The position numbers and the translations under genes are program-made. From NCBI GenBank assembly GCA_036346255.1, contig JAYEVH010000565.1, forward strand, positions 1 to 64,000: a stretch of 64,000 bases of DNA. Direction: 5' to 3'. Every line of letters starts with the position of its first letter. Within the stretch, counting starts at the first letter, position 1. The DNA comes from Ampelocalamus luodianensis. Its lineage: Eukaryota; Streptophyta; Magnoliopsida; Poales; Poaceae. Of the stretch, positions 44,809 through 57,093 are shown piece by piece. The notes beneath the pieces are model-generated. The model searched no databases, was not told where the DNA came from, and saw only the letters and a list, made by a program, of their open reading frames with translations.

Positions 44809-45592
44809 GGACAACACTCATTTTGTTGGACCACAAAGTATAGTTATTCTTGGTAATATGTGGCATGAACTGGGTGATTCGTGCTTGTTGTTTAGTCAAA
44901 GTGGGCAGCCACTTTGACATTGTCTTGTTGTAGTTAAATTCCGTTTTTACTCGTTGTTTTAGTCCAAACTTGTTTATGAAATGACCTTTACAGAAAACAA
45001 TAAGTGTAGGATTAAGATGTGTTGCTTTATGCAAAAATTAATACAATTACAGCCTTCCTGTTGTCAACCTTAAGCATGTACAAATTCTAATCCTTTGGAT
45101 AGGTTCTACTAAACACTTTCTTTTAGTAGTTTTGTGTATGTCTTGCGAGTACCTTTTGTACTCACGTGCTTTCACCACTTATTGCAGTTGAGGACGGTTA
45201 TGTCTACGAACTACCCGTTAGCGTCGATCAGGGTGACGCTAACGAGTGACGCTATTTCTACCCCCACTCAGTTGCCTGCGTGTGATTGGGCACACTTGGT
45301 GGTTCTTTTGCTGTTTATATTTGTTTCCGCTGTAAAAATTCTGTTTAGTGGTTGCTGGCCACTTGTTTCTGTTCTACACTCTAGTCTTGTAAAATACTTT
45401 CAATAATAATGTATGACTTGTGTATGAATGTGTACAATATTGTTAGGATATGTGCACATTAGTCTTTGATCTTGGGAACTAATGTGAGATACATATCTAG
45501 GGACCTAGCATTGGGTTTATTTCCTGTTAAAAATTATGCCTCCGGTGTAATCTTTTAACTTGAAATCGATCCAATACTAGGGGTTCCCACAA
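44809..45592 (+). mobile_element. 3' LTR of the chromovirus, distal part
   Basis: Continues the LTR left at 31981 after the target duplication gttac; collinear with 21653-22442 of the 5' LTR. Contains gagtac-cttttgtactc (45147-45163) and ends near 'ttcccacaac', where Copia integrase sequence begins. Confidence 0.92.
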
Positions 45593-47165
45593 CGCTTTTG
45601 ATCATTTTAATGATCTTGTTCTTCGTTTGGCTTCTGAACTTCCTGGTGCCTTGGGAGCAATTCGCAGTGACAATGGCATGGAGTTTAAGAATGCCTCATT
45701 TTCCTCTTTTTGTGCTGAGCGTGGTATTGAGCATCAGTTCTCTTCTCCACGCGTCCCTCAACAAATGACATGGTGGAAAGGAAGAACAGAACCTTAGTCG
45801 AGATGGCTAGGACGATGCTAGATGAGTATAGCACTCCAAAGAGGTTTTGGGCTGAAGTTATTGCTACAACTTGTCATATTGCCAACCGTGTCTTCTTGAG
45901 ACTGTCTTTGGGCAAGACATCATATGAGCTTCGGTTTGGAAGGAAACTCTCTATTTCTCATTTTCGAGTTTTTGGAGCCAAGTGTTTCATTCTTAAGACA
46001 GGAAACCTAGATAAATTTGAGTCAAGGACTTCTGATGATATATTTATGGGCTATCCTACACATTCGAGGGGTTTTCGGGTTTTAATGTTGAGACTAACGT
46101 TGTTCAGAAGACATGCAATATCACTTTTGATGAGATTAGCCTTGGAGCTAGATCAGATGTTTCAGGTGACACACAGGTGACAGAGAGCATCTATGTGGAG
46201 GAAGATGAGGACGAAGTGGATGTTTGTCTCCCGCCTGCTGCTGCTACACCTCCTGATCCAATTGAGGAACCTGCTCCTACTACTTCACCTTCAGTTGAGG
46301 CTCCTGCTTAATTACTTTTTGGGGCTTCAAATCAAGCAATGCAAGGAAGGAATCTTCACCCATCAGACGAAGTACACCAAGGATCTCCTCAAGCGCTTTG
46401 AGATGGGTGAGTGCAAGCCGATCACCACTCCCATGATGACTTTGACTGCTTTGGATCCAGACAAGGAAGGAGAAGTCGTGGATCAACGCGAGTACCGTAG
46501 CATGATCGGCTCCCTCCTCTACCTGACGGCCTCAAGACCGAACATCCACTTCGCGGTCTGCCTCTGTGCGAGGTTTCAGGTGTCTCCGAGGACTTCCCAT
46601 CGCCTAGCCGTCAAGTGCATTTTCAGGTAACTCCACTCTACCCTCCAGTATGGCATTTGGTATTCCTGCTCTTCTTCCTTGTCCATTCGAGGGTTTTCTG
46701 ATTCTGATTTTGCGGGTTGTAGGCTAAATAGGAAGAGTACCTCACGCAATTGTCACTTCTTAGGCACTTCTCTTATCTCTTGGTCTTCTAGGAAGCAGTC
46801 CTATGTTGCACAATCCACTGCAGAAGCTGAAAATATGTAGCTGTCGCTAGTTGCTGTAGTCATATTTTGTGGATGGTGTCCACCCTTAAGGACTATGGGT
46901 TAACTTTTTCTAGTGTTCCTCTTTTTCTGTGAGAACACTTCTGCTATTAACATTGCTAAGAACCCTGTGCAACACTCTAGGACCAAGTACATTGACATTC
47001 GCTATCACTTCCTTATAGACCATGTAGAGAAGGGTGATATTGTGCTAGAATTTGTGGAGTCTGAGGCTCAGTTAGCTGATATCCTCACCAAGCCTTTAAA
47101 CCCAACTAGATTTGCCACCATGAGAAGTGAGTTAGGGGTAATTTACACTTATGGGTTGGTTTGAG
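45593..47165 (+). pseudogene. Copia pol remnant (integrase, end of RT, RNase H)
   Basis: Integrase: ALGAIRSDNGMEFKN (second catalytic aspartate in SDNG, about 45660-45695), then VERKNRTLVEMARTMLDEY with the catalytic glutamate (45773 on), after a frameshift. The chromo-like hinge near 46200-46310 ends in a stop and joins directly to YFLGLQIKQCKEGIFTHQTKYTKDLLKRF (46310-46400), so almost the whole RT including YVDD is deleted. RNase H has SDSDFAGCRLNRKSTS and AQSTAEAE; the end ..NPVQHSRTKYIDIRYHFLIDHVEKGDI and LADILTKPL is intact to the stop at 47162-47164. Confidence 0.9.
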
Positions 47166-47753
47166 GGGGAGTTGGTTCTTTTCTGAGCTTTCCTTGTTCA
47201 TTTGATCATTTCTTGATCTTTTTCTGAATTGGTTGTTCTTTTTTATCTTTTCAGACTTTTCAGTTTTTCATGCATCTCATTGTATCATATTGCATTCATA
47301 TGAAAATCACAAAAAGATGTATTGTAATATAAGCTTTATTGCTTTTCTTTTAAAAATGATGAAGCTTTGCTTATTACCCTTTTGAGCTTTAGTATTTCAA
47401 TTTTTGCTCAGTGTCATGTCTAGTTCTTTAACTTGCTAGAATAATCATGCTTTCACATGTGTAACTAAGTCTTAGCTCAAAGAGCTAGAGCGTTAAGACA
47501 ACTTGAACTAAAAAAATTACAATTTGTGGATCTTTTAGCTAGTTGCACAATTAGTGATCATTTTGTGACGTTGACCCTGTCAAAATTATTTTGTTAGCTT
47601 TTGAATCTAGGATTGAACATTTCTAAGAGCTTCTTGTTACTTCATAATCTAAAAATGCTCTTGTGAAAAATGAAAAATCATATTTCAAGATTCTCATGGG
47701 GTTAAATTGTGCCAAACTATTCTCACGAGACTGCATGTCAAAGACATGAACTT
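47166..47753 (+). other. SIRE 3' spacer, left part
   Basis: Starts 'gagggggagttgg' right after pol and is AT-rich non-coding sequence. No ORF resembling the envelope-like ORF of some SIRE elements is seen. Confidence 0.6.
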
Positions 47754-50700
47754 TGTCACATCCCCAAGTTAATAAAGAGGATTATTATGCATCTCATTAG
47801 CATGCATCATGTTTTGAAACATTTTCATTAACTATTGCACTTGGAAAATCTCAAAATAACTATTAAACACACACTTTAATTTGAACTCTAAAAGCAAAAC
47901 TGTAACAAATGATACTAAAGTTCCTTTGTAAATAATTATTTCAAATACTATATTAATTATCATGAATTAATATAATTTTTCCCAAATTTTTGGGACTCGT
48001 TTGAACCCTAAGAAAATTCAAACACAATTTAAAGACCAACATTAAGTTTGAATTTAAATTGTGCACAAAATATCATGAACAGTAGGGTTCAATACTTTTT
48101 ATGGGTACTAGACTGTCCCAGGAGCCCCCATGAATTATTTCATGATTTTAGGGATTTTATTTCTATTTTTAGCACCCTGGTCAAAGTAGAGAAGATAAAA
48201 TAAATCTCATTTTAAACACGTCATGTTCACTTAACTAGCCCAAAATAACTGGAGTCATTATGGACCGTCAGATGCGCAATCAACGGTCTGGATCTGTTGG
48301 GCCATTCGGACCACCTGATTGCGCTACGATTGTGGACCATTGGATCTTAATCCAACGGCTCACAAGCGCGGCCGATCACCACACGCGTGCGCCCGCGTCA
48401 CAGTGGGTCGCTAACAAGCGGACCCACTTGTCAGCGCGCGAGTACGTTAGGGAGCAGTGTCGTGCAGGCTATGTGGGCCCCACTGGCAGTGCCTGTGGCT
48501 AGCTCGGCGCCTGGTGAGAAATTTTTTTAAACGATTTAGGAAATCCGAGAATTTATTAATTTTGTACACAGAAAATATGGATTTATTTACAAAATACATA
48601 ACTAATTCATTTCAACTCCAAAATGAGTGAAACCACTTCTGATAATTTTCAGTTTTAATGAAATTTATATTAAAATTGGTTTCAAATTTTTCTCTGTAGC
48701 AGGGAGTATTATTTTGGAGATTGGTCCATTAACACTATTATTTCTACAAAGGAAAAGCTGATAACTTTAGAAATTCATAACTAAATCATGAAAACTCCAA
48801 TTGAAGCAAACTCAATTGTTTTGAACTTGTATTAATATTCTCTATTTACCTACATAATCCTTTGTCCCACTACTATTCTACAATTTTGACCAAGTAATTA
48901 AATTACATGAATTAAGACATACTGAAAGCTGAAATTCAAACCACCATAATTTTCATATACTAAATCAAAATAAAATAATTTTTCCACCTAAATTCATCTA
49001 AAATCATGACTTAGCTACTGTAGGAAAATCATGCATTTCTGAGCATCTTGATTTTTCAAGTATTTCTCGGTGTTTATATCGGTCTCTATTCTTTAGATTC
49101 CGAAGCGATTGATATTGACTCCTACGCTACTGAGAGTGAACAACTACTTTTCTAGCAAGGCAAGCATCCTTTGAACTTTCTTTTGCATCATATTTGATCC
49201 CAGTCTTGTTAAGATAGTGCAATGATAATTGCTTGCATGCTATTTTTATATTGTCGCTATTTTTGTGATGTGTAGATTAGTATATCCTATTCATTGAGGT
49301 TATCCTTGAATTATTCCAGCACCACATGCTTAAGATAGGATGCGTGAATTTATATTGTTCGGGTTTGCTTAGCCATGCAAGTCTAGAACCGGTAGCTGAT
49401 TGTCGGGAATAACCCGGCAATTATGGGATAAAAACAACTTTCATTATATACTTTTGTTTCAGATCTTTGTATCTGTTTTATGAGTTAAATTTTGTCATTT
49501 TAAATGAGCTTTTGGTCTGGACAAGTGATGGCTAGTGATGGTGCCTTCGTGCACGAGATTTGGGTATGTGGTTTGACTTGTCTGGACAATTAAGGACCGA
49601 ACTTTGGTAACGTCGTTGATTCAAGTACATTCGTGCTACCACACGCGGTATATGGGTGTTGTATGGTTAAGTAGGGGAAAGGTTTTGTTGTGTTGAGTCC
49701 CACGGTGGTGAAATTGTAAGGACATGGGACCGTTAAATCCTGTGTTCCTTAGGGGCTGATAGGGCATAGAGACCTTAACGTCTTATGTTTCCTAGGAGCC
49801 CTGGGTTGAGGGACTTAGCCCAATGGGATTTTCTTGCTAAAAACGACCATATCTTGGTTTACTCGGCCGGCATACCATAGGAAGTATGCTATATTCGGAG
49901 GCATCTGGAGGCTTACGGGCTAATCAAGTCGTGTAGGTAAAGTAGTACACCCCTGCATGGTATAAATCTATTTGAATAGCCATGTCCACGGTTATGGACA
50001 ACTGCTTGAGTTCGGGAGTTACTATTGTTAGACTTGGAAGTAAAATTGTGGGTAAATTCGGTATTCGTCATGAATGGGATGTTCATGCTTATTGTTGTTT
50101 CAAGGTGGACAGCCACTTTGTTATTTGTATGATTTATTTGTTATTCCATTCATTACTTATTCACATGCTTTACTTCTACTTCAAATCTGATTCTGAAATG
50201 GCACTCGAAAAACTAGTATGTGTAGGTTGTACCTTGTTGCGTCTCTTTTGCAAAACTAAGCCAATATGAGCCATCCCTTGGAACAACCTTATGCATAACT
50301 AATTTTTATTTGTGTAAGACTTGCAAGTACTCCTTTGTACTCAGCCAGTTTTTCTACTAGCTTACAGGTGAGGAAGATATCGAGCCCGGTGAGCTTGTCA
50401 GTGTCGATTTAGACGACACTGATGAGTAGTGCTATCATTTAACTCCCAGTCGGTTGCCGATGGGTTATGGGGCATACCACTGCTGGCCTTTTGGTTTATT
50501 TACTTATTTCCGCTGCTACTTAATACTCTTATTTGAATTTGGCCGGTCGGCCGTTTGTAACCGTTGTAGACTTAAACTATATTGTTGTCTTTTGGACTAT
50601 TGATGTATGTTTGTTGTATGGATGTGATCAATGTTGTATGAGAGTATGAGTATATTGGTCGCTGATCTTAGGAGCCAATATAAGTCATGTTCGCTGTTCA

Positions 50701-50930
50701 TGGCTTCCCATTTAACTCACTAAGTGTGGTGCTTGGCTTGTTGGAGAACCGACAATCATGTAGTGCTCGCAGAGGAGCAGCGCGTATGATCATCGGGGCT
50801 CTAGTTTTCAGTTAAGCCTCTCACTTAGACTTAGTTAAGTTGGAATCCATTTACTGGAGGTCCAGAGTTATGTCCTTAAGACCATGCTTAGTCTCGGTCT
50901 TATCGAGATAACCTGGGGTCCCCATAGCGT

Positions 50931-50945
50931 TGGTATCAGAGCCAT
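50931..50945 (+). promoter_or_regulatory. Primer binding site, canonical initiator tRNA-Met
   Basis: TGGTATCAGAGCCAT shows the canonical form of the site that is mutated in the other two gypsy elements. Confidence 0.88.
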
Positions 50946-51143
50946 ACTGACTGTAGGTTAGAGAATGCACTGGCGTTAGTGTTAGCAAGCCTTTTTGAGT
51001 CAAAATATTTTGAAATTATCAAATTACTTTCAGAAAGTATAAGTTAGGAATATCTTTTGTTCCTCATCCATCTTAGTATCTTTCCTTACCTTACTCTTGT
51101 TTTGAATTGCAAAGAAGTCTTATCTTGTTGTTCTTGTATTTAG

Positions 51144-51574
51144 ATGAATCGTCAATATCTGGTCAAAGAAACTCAAGCTAAGGACGTGGACGGATACCCG
51201 GCGCTTCTCCGGGATATGATGTGGAGAGCGAACTTTACTTACCAGCCGACCTACGCTATCTATCACAGCGACAGGGGGCAGGCATGGAGGAATACTTGGT
51301 TGTGATCAACATTATCGCAAGACAAGTCTCGAGGAGCATCCTGTATTGTTTCCAGGCACGTGGCACTTCCGAGGCCACGGCTCTACAGGAAGTGGCTCGC
51401 GTGGCCATGAGCCACCTTCGTCATGACTTGACGGAGTTGTCTCGACCGCCCTACGACCATTTTCCTATGTGAGAGCGTGGCGCAGAGGTGGACACTTTTG
51501 CCCGGATTCAGTTCGGGGAAGATCCCCAGGTCAGGCAGTTAGCAAGATTGGTTCATATCATGGACCAAATCCAT
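51144..51574 (+). pseudogene. ORF0 fragment (homologue of 22663-23289)
   Basis: ATG at 51144 gives MNRQYLVKETQAKDVDGYPALLRDMMW, aligned with MSSWYLVKETHAEEVDGYPALLQDMMW. A frameshift near 51280 moves on to GMEEYLVVINIIARQVS and HLRHDLTELSRPPYDHFP, a TGA follows near 51471, then FGEDPQVRQLARLVHIMDQIH to the truncation point. Differences from the other copy are mostly synonymous. Confidence 0.85.
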
Positions 51575-52414
51575 ATGTGCACTATTAAATGGTCTTTGTT
51601 AGCTTCGTGACATTCTGACAAGGCTATTATCATTTTAGGATCCCTATTGATGAACTTGCTGATTTTGAAGCTTTGCTTAAATTGTTACAATTCATCACTT
51701 TATCTTGAGCCTTCTAGCTTAGCTTTGATATATATGTCTTAACATGATCTTGCTAGCGCTTTCAGGCTTGATGTGTATTGAGTAATAATAGAGATGCTAG
51801 ATTGTTCTTTTGGGTAATCTCCAAAGCTTCTTGTACTAAAAATTGAAAAATTCAAAAAAAAAATGAAGCCACTCTATTGCATTTCATGCATACTCCTTCT
51901 TATGCTTCTTTCTCATTCCTACATTTGTCATCTCTGGATGAGAGGAATGCATGATTCCTTGATGACTTCATTGTCAAAGGGGGAGAAGATATAACAAAAA
52001 TGTTAGATAGGGAGCTCTTTGGAGAAAAATGGAGAAAATAATTTTTTCTGAAAAAATGATGATCATAGTGAGGGGGAGTATCTTTTTTGCATTCTTATGA
52101 TCTTATTGTCATTTCTAAACTTGAATTGCAATTCTTGGAACCTCACAATGATCAAAGGTCAATTTGAATAATTGTTCGTTCATATGGACATTAAGTGAGA
52201 TTTTTTACTCTTCTCTGGAAATTGAAGCTTTCTTGCCTTCTTCTTCCTTATCTCACTTGTCGATACTATTCTGAAGTCAACTTGGTCACTTCCATTGCAT
52301 TCTCTTGTCTTTGGACCAAGTTGTGTCTTTGCGCGAAAATGAGAGTTCTTTTATTTTTAAACCTCAAAACATACATTTTTGGGAAATTGCCAATCCGTTC
52401 ATCAATGGGGAGAT
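51575..52414 (+). other. SIRE 3' spacer, right part
   Basis: AT-rich, with 'caaagggggagaag' (51977) and 'gagggggagtatc' (52069) internal purine tracts and a final 'caatggggaga' tract (52403-52413) before the LTR. No gene is seen. Confidence 0.65.
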
Positions 52415-54375
52415 TGTGGATATCATGGGGGTATGCTCATGATCTTAGGATGATGTGATAATTGGCAATAGCATTGAAGGTTTGTTGAAACACTAGTTTC
52501 AGCAAGTGTTAGGATAATCGGTAGTACCGGCAAGTAAGTTGCGATACTACCGCAGTGCGGTACGACCGCAGGTGTGGAGTGGTACTACCGCAAATCGAGT
52601 GGTCCGATCGAGTGGTCAAATCAGACGGTTTATACAATGGTCCTAACGTTCACGGGCGCGATCGGACGGTTGAAACGAGTGGTCCGAACGTTCGGGAATC
52701 GGTAGTTCCGCATGTGTGAAGTGGTAGCACCGTTGAGCGGTACGACCACAAGGTGGGCGGTGCGTAATTTCCAGATGACGTGTTTCGAGAGTTTTGATCT
52801 CCCGTGGAAATCGGTAGCACCGCAGATCTAACGGCGGTAGTACCGCAGGGCGGTAACACCGGTTGTTTGCGGTACGTATTTTCCAGAGAGAGTGTTTTTT
52901 GGGAGTTTTGGACTTCCCTGGGAATCGGTAGTTCCGTAGTTATTTGAGCGGTACTACCGTAGTGCGGTAGTACTGGTGATTACATGGCGGTAGTATCGAT
53001 TTCAGTTCAAGTTCGAACAACTTGGAGAATTGGCTATGGGTTAGGTCAAGTTTCTGGGTTTTAGTGCATATGTGTTGCATGATGTATGTTTTGACTAACG
53101 TGGGTCAAGTTGTGAAGAACTTATTCCTTGTGCAGGAAGCTTGGTGGTCAATAACGGTCAACGGTGAGGATGATCGGGACTAGGCTTGGAGAGCTAAGGT
53201 TCAGAACGATCGAGGATGCAGAGTGAAGTCAATGGACTCAAGCATGGTGCAGAATGGACAAGGATGACCGAACGGACAGTTCGGTGCGACTGGTTGGATC
53301 AAGCGGCTCGGGGGTCGATGCAAGTGCCATGGTGGTTTCGGTGGGAGCCGGATGGGAGAGACTTGCCGACATGATGAGAGCTGTTGATCGAATTGGCTAT
53401 GGGTTAGGTCAAGTTTCTGGAGAAGGATCGAGGAGGGGTATTTTGGTAATTTCACCAAAATACCGCCTTGATGGCTTTTGGCTAAACCGCGGAGCAAGAC
53501 GGTGCAAGAAAAGACGGTTTAGGTCAAGAGAAGATGAAGACGTCGCATTGAAATACGTGCGTGAGTGAATCGTTTGTGTGTGGGTTTAACGGGTGTCCAT
53601 TAGGGTTTTTCTTCTAGAAGCTAGCCTCCACTATAAATAAGGGAGGGTGCTGGTTGTGCAACTTTGAAACCCTTGTATTCAAGAAACCTTAGTTTGTGTT
53701 TTAGGGTTTGGAGAGGAAAGTGGAGAGGTTAGGGTTCTAGAGAGTTGAATTGATTGTGTGCTTAAGTGTTGAGTTTTTGTCCTCTATGATGGAGTGACTG
53801 TAAATCAACTTCAATCTCCAATCAATCTAAGCAAGGTTCATCAAGATGACTCTCTCTTTGTTGTTGCTCCTTCTTTGGTGATTTTGGGTTTTTGATGATC
53901 TCTTGGTTTTTCTTTGGTTTCTTATGGTGATATTGCTAGCTGTGATATGTGAAAGTGCATCTAGGATCATCTTGATCATCCTTTACCCACGAGCAAGTTT
54001 TTAGATCCAAGTTTGATTTTGGCTCGGTTTTAGAGCAACCTTCATTCAAAAGGAAAAAGGTCGAAACTTTCGCAAGGATCTTCACGATCTTTGGTTGGAA
54101 TAGATTCCTGACATTCTAGGGAAGGCTTGTTTAAAGTTTTATCAAGTTTGAAGTTGTGGATCAAAAGTTATGCCAATTTTTTATTTCGTTTTCATGCTAT
54201 TTTTCCTATTCATCGTCTGATTTTTACTGTTCATCCGGTAGTACCACACTGTTCAATGCAGTAGTTCCGATTTTACTGTTCATCCGGTAGTACCGCACTT
54301 TTCATTGCGGTAGTTTTGATTTTACTATTCATCAGGGCATTTTTGTGGTTTTAGTTGTTACGCTTGGGGGTTTAA
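52415..54375 (+). mobile_element. SIRE-type Copia LTR
   Basis: Begins TGTGGATATCATGG after a purine tract. It holds a dense array of CGGTAGTACCG-like palindromes (52515-52995), TATAAATA (53632-53639), 'aagaaaccttag', then 'gtaaatcaacttcaatctcc' and further palindromes at 54235-54315. The 3' boundary is not sharp because a minus-strand LTR abuts. Confidence 0.8.
52515..52995 (+). repeat. CGGTAGTACCG palindrome array
   Basis: More than a dozen variants of cggta(g/c)taccg, many in facing pairs separated by 'cagtg' or 'caggg' (for example ctaccgcagtgcggta at 52547-52562), plus relatives with ggtccg/cggacg. Four more copies lie at 54235-54315. Such arrays are known from Triticeae SIRE-type LTRs; what they do is not known to me. 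Confidence 0.85.
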
Positions 54376-56456
54376 ATTGGATTCAATACAAGTCTTCCGT
54401 TATGCTTATCTATTGATCTTCGTAGCTCTCATAGTTACTAGGGTGACATGAAATAATGGATTCAACTATCAATGGATGGCATAATAATTAATTAATCATC
54501 AAATAGGTATTTAACTACCTTAAGCTTTAACATACATTTGTTTAAGGAATTAAAGCATGTAATTTGCTATTTTAAAGGAATATAATTTGCATAAATGTAG
54601 GATCAAAATTATCAAAGTATTGACTCGCCTTGGTTAAAGGTGAGAAAGTCTTGACAATCTTGTGCTTGATCAAAGTGGAGGTCCCGCTTCTCCAACTCTA
54701 TTTGGATGAACGTACTGAAAAAAGGCAAAAACAAGCAAAGACAACAAATAAATATGAAAGAAATAACAAATGAACTCCAAATAAAACGAGACCAGTGCCT
54801 TCAGCAAGATCTTGAATTTACAAAAATTTATAAACAAATTTCATAATTTTTGGAGTTACAATGGATGAGAACTGAAGCTAAGCTTTTGAATTAAATAAAA
54901 AGAATAAAGAGAGGACAGAGAATTGGTGCACCCTACAGTACATAGACCAAGTCCATGCGCATGGATCCACGGTTGCACCAAAGGGCTACTGTGGCTGGGC
55001 TCACTTGTCAAATAGAGAGGGAGGGGGATTAAAGCCATTGACACGTGGGGCCCCTTGGCTATTGAGAGAGAGGGAGGGGGGTTAAGAGGGAACAGGGGAG
55101 CCAGGGGAGGTGCTCGGGTGGCACTGGGCGCGGTGACGACGTCGGTGAGGTGGGCTGCGGGGCGGCTGGCAAGCAGGCGGAATGGGGCCTGGTGGGGACA
55201 AGGGCTCCACCGGAGGCAGTGACGGCATCGGTGAAGACCCAGTGGCGCACAGGCGCGCGTTTGAAGGCGGCGGCACCGCACGGTTGTGTAGCGGCGCCGG
55301 AGATACGGCGGTGCCGCGGCGAAATTAGCGTGCGCACGGGCTACGCGCAGCCATGAGGGAGGCATGGAGCCAAGGGACGAAGCTTGAGGCGGCCCGAGGC
55401 AGTCTGGCGGTGGCGGCTAGGGCGGTAAAGAGGGGAGCTCCGGTGGTGGTGCTTCTCTGTGGCGGGGAAGGAGAAGGGAGATGGGGGATGGATTCCTCGT
55501 GTTACGGGGCAGCCGGTGATGTGGTCGGCCAGGCGAGGACCTCACTGGAGTGGCAGCGTGACGGTGAGACGGCGTGGCCGAAAAGGGGCTCGAGTGCGGT
55601 TGTTTTTGGGGAGGCTTACCAGGAGAAGAGGGGAAAGAAATGGGGAAGCAAAGGGGAGCTAGGGGCTCTCTTATAGGCTCGCACGAGCTGGAAGCCGTTG
55701 GAGGGGACAGAGCGCCAGCGGGAGCGATAGGCGTGCGGAATGGGTGCGGCGCTGGCGACGGGACTAGCGCGGCGACTTGGGAGGCTGGGGTAGGTGAAGG
55801 GGCGGGTGAGAGCAGGTGCAGGCAGAGCAGGTGGCAGAGGTGACGGCTCTGACACGAGCAAGTGGTGGGCTGATGGGGGCGATGTGCATGGCGCGGGATT
55901 GACCGAGCGGCGTGGGCGTGCTCTCGCGTGGGCACGGGTGCGGGCACGGGCAAGCTGGCAGCGACGGGACAAGGCGAGTGGGAGGCGCTGGAATCCACGG
56001 GAGCAGAGGGAGCAGGTGCGGTGCTGACGCACGAGAGCGGCTCAAGCGGTGTGGGCGCTCGTGGGCGCGGCAGGGCTGACGGCAGCGGGCGCAGGAGATG
56101 GCGCAAGCGGCTTGGTGGTGACCCAGCCGGGGAGGAAGAAGGCAGGGGGGTGGGAGCCGGGCCAAGAAGGAGCTGGGCCGAAGGGAGCTGGGCTGGGAGG
56201 TCGGGATGGAGAAATTGGCCTGCCCAAGAAAGAATAGGGACTGAGCCCAAAAAAGATAGGAGGGGCGAAAAGAGAGAAAGGGCCCAAAATTGAAAAGAGG
56301 AATTCAATTCGGGAATTGCAAAGAGGTTTGAAACACAAACTCGTGCTTAGCTAGAAGCTAGAAGATTTTGAGAGTATACGATAATTTGAATTAAGTTTTG
56401 GAAACCAAGAACCAAAAGTAAATACTATTCACCGTTTTGAAAACGGGAATGTTACA
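54376..56456 (-). mobile_element. Minus-strand gypsy-type LTR fragment
   Basis: On the minus strand it starts TGTAACATTCCCG (56456), has an AT-rich lead-in, 'gggccc..gcccagctcc' and a long GC-rich middle (54990-56220), then AT-rich sequence with 'gttgaatccattatttc' and 'caccctagtaac', the usual order of the large LTRs here. The 3' end and target duplication were not found. The long proline/serine/arginine ORFs on both strands (up to 296 residues at 55417-56307) arise from GC-rich LTR DNA. Confidence 0.6.
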
Positions 56457-56985
56457 CTGTCAAAGAAAGTTGTATCCTGACTAAGGACAATCTTCAGAAA
56501 AGAAATTGGAAAGGAAATGTATCCTGCTGCTTCTGCTCCATGAAAGAAGATGCTGAGCATCTGTTTTTTACCTGTCCCGTTGCGAGGTTTGTTTGGCGAG
56601 TTGTATCTGTTTCCTTGTGGCGCACCCGCAATACTGCATGTTTTGATCATGTACTCCCCAGACATTGGATTTGTTTTGGGGAGTTCAGGTTGGCCATGGA
56701 TGATGTTGCACTGAAGGTTTCCAGCGAGCTAAAGGTTGGGGAGGTGGCAAATATATAGCTACAGGACTTGTGAATGGAGATGGCTGTGGTTCACTTCATC
56801 TGCAGCTTCGACCGTTCCCGACCAGCGCTGTCGTCTGTTGAAGGGTGGAGTCCCTTTTCTTTTGCTTTGTCTTCTGCTTTTGGTCGATTTGCAAACAGTG
56901 AATGGTCTGGATTGGGCTATCTGTTTTCGGTAAAAACAGAGACCGGAGGTTGTAAAAGTTCTCTCATTAATTTGGAAAAAAAGAG
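56457..56985 (+). pseudogene. LINE fragment: RT zinc-binding domain and 3' tail
   Basis: From 56480 the frame reads LTKDNLQKRNWKG then CCFCSMKEDAEHLFFTC PVARFVWRVV, the zf-RVT domain found at the C-terminus of plant L1-type LINE proteins (C-x2-C ... H-x4-C pattern). Downstream, 'tgttttcggtaaaaacaga' and an A-rich end near 56980 resemble LINE 3' tails. Everything upstream (endonuclease, RT) is absent. Confidence 0.8.
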
Positions 56986-57093
56986 AGTATTGCATTGCCG
57001 TGACTATATCTATAGCGATGCGAAATGCCCACGGGAAGCTACTCAATTAGGGGATGAAACTTCAAGAGGGGAGTAAGGCATCGAATAAACTTA

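Larger units (their letters stand above)
19465..45592 (+). mobile_element. Tekay-like chromovirus (Ty3/gypsy), with nested insertion
   Basis: Truncated 5' LTR (19465-22442), primer site, ORF0, gag, protease, RT, RNase H, integrase with chromodomain-like tail, polypurine tract, and a 3' LTR (28494-31981 plus 44809-45592) split by a 12.8-kb insertion. From PBS to PPT it is about 6 kb, a normal coding length. The two LTRs differ mostly by C/T and G/A changes, so it is old. It is the source of most retrotransposon coding sequence in the window. Confidence 0.92.
47754..51574 (+). mobile_element. Tekay-like gypsy fragment: LTR, PBS and part of ORF0
   Basis: LTR 47754-50924 (TGTCACATCCCC to GGTCCCCA), PBS tggtatcagagcc at 50931, then ORF0 up to 51574 where similarity to 22663-23094 stops exactly at '..DQIH' and SIRE spacer sequence resumes. 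The rest of the element and its second LTR are missing, so this is a truncated insertion. The LTR is the same family as 1-3982 in opposite orientation, but lacks about 1.25 kb of the GC-rich middle (48215-48520 versus 1975-3530). Confidence 0.88.
45593..54375 (+). mobile_element. SIRE/Opie-type Copia, internally deleted and interrupted
   Basis: Integrase core, deleted RT, RNase H, a long 3' non-coding spacer (47166-47753 and 51575-52414) and one LTR (52415-about 54375). Long 3' spacers with repeated 'gggggag' stretches and LTRs rich in CGGTAGTACCG are typical of grass SIRE-lineage elements. The left part (5' LTR, gag) is missing beyond the chromovirus LTR. Confidence 0.85.

Noticed and set aside
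55417..56307. 296-residue minus-strand proline/serine-rich ORF
   Set aside because: It lies in the GC-rich middle of a minus-strand LTR fragment, other frames are equally open, and composition follows GC content. No domain.
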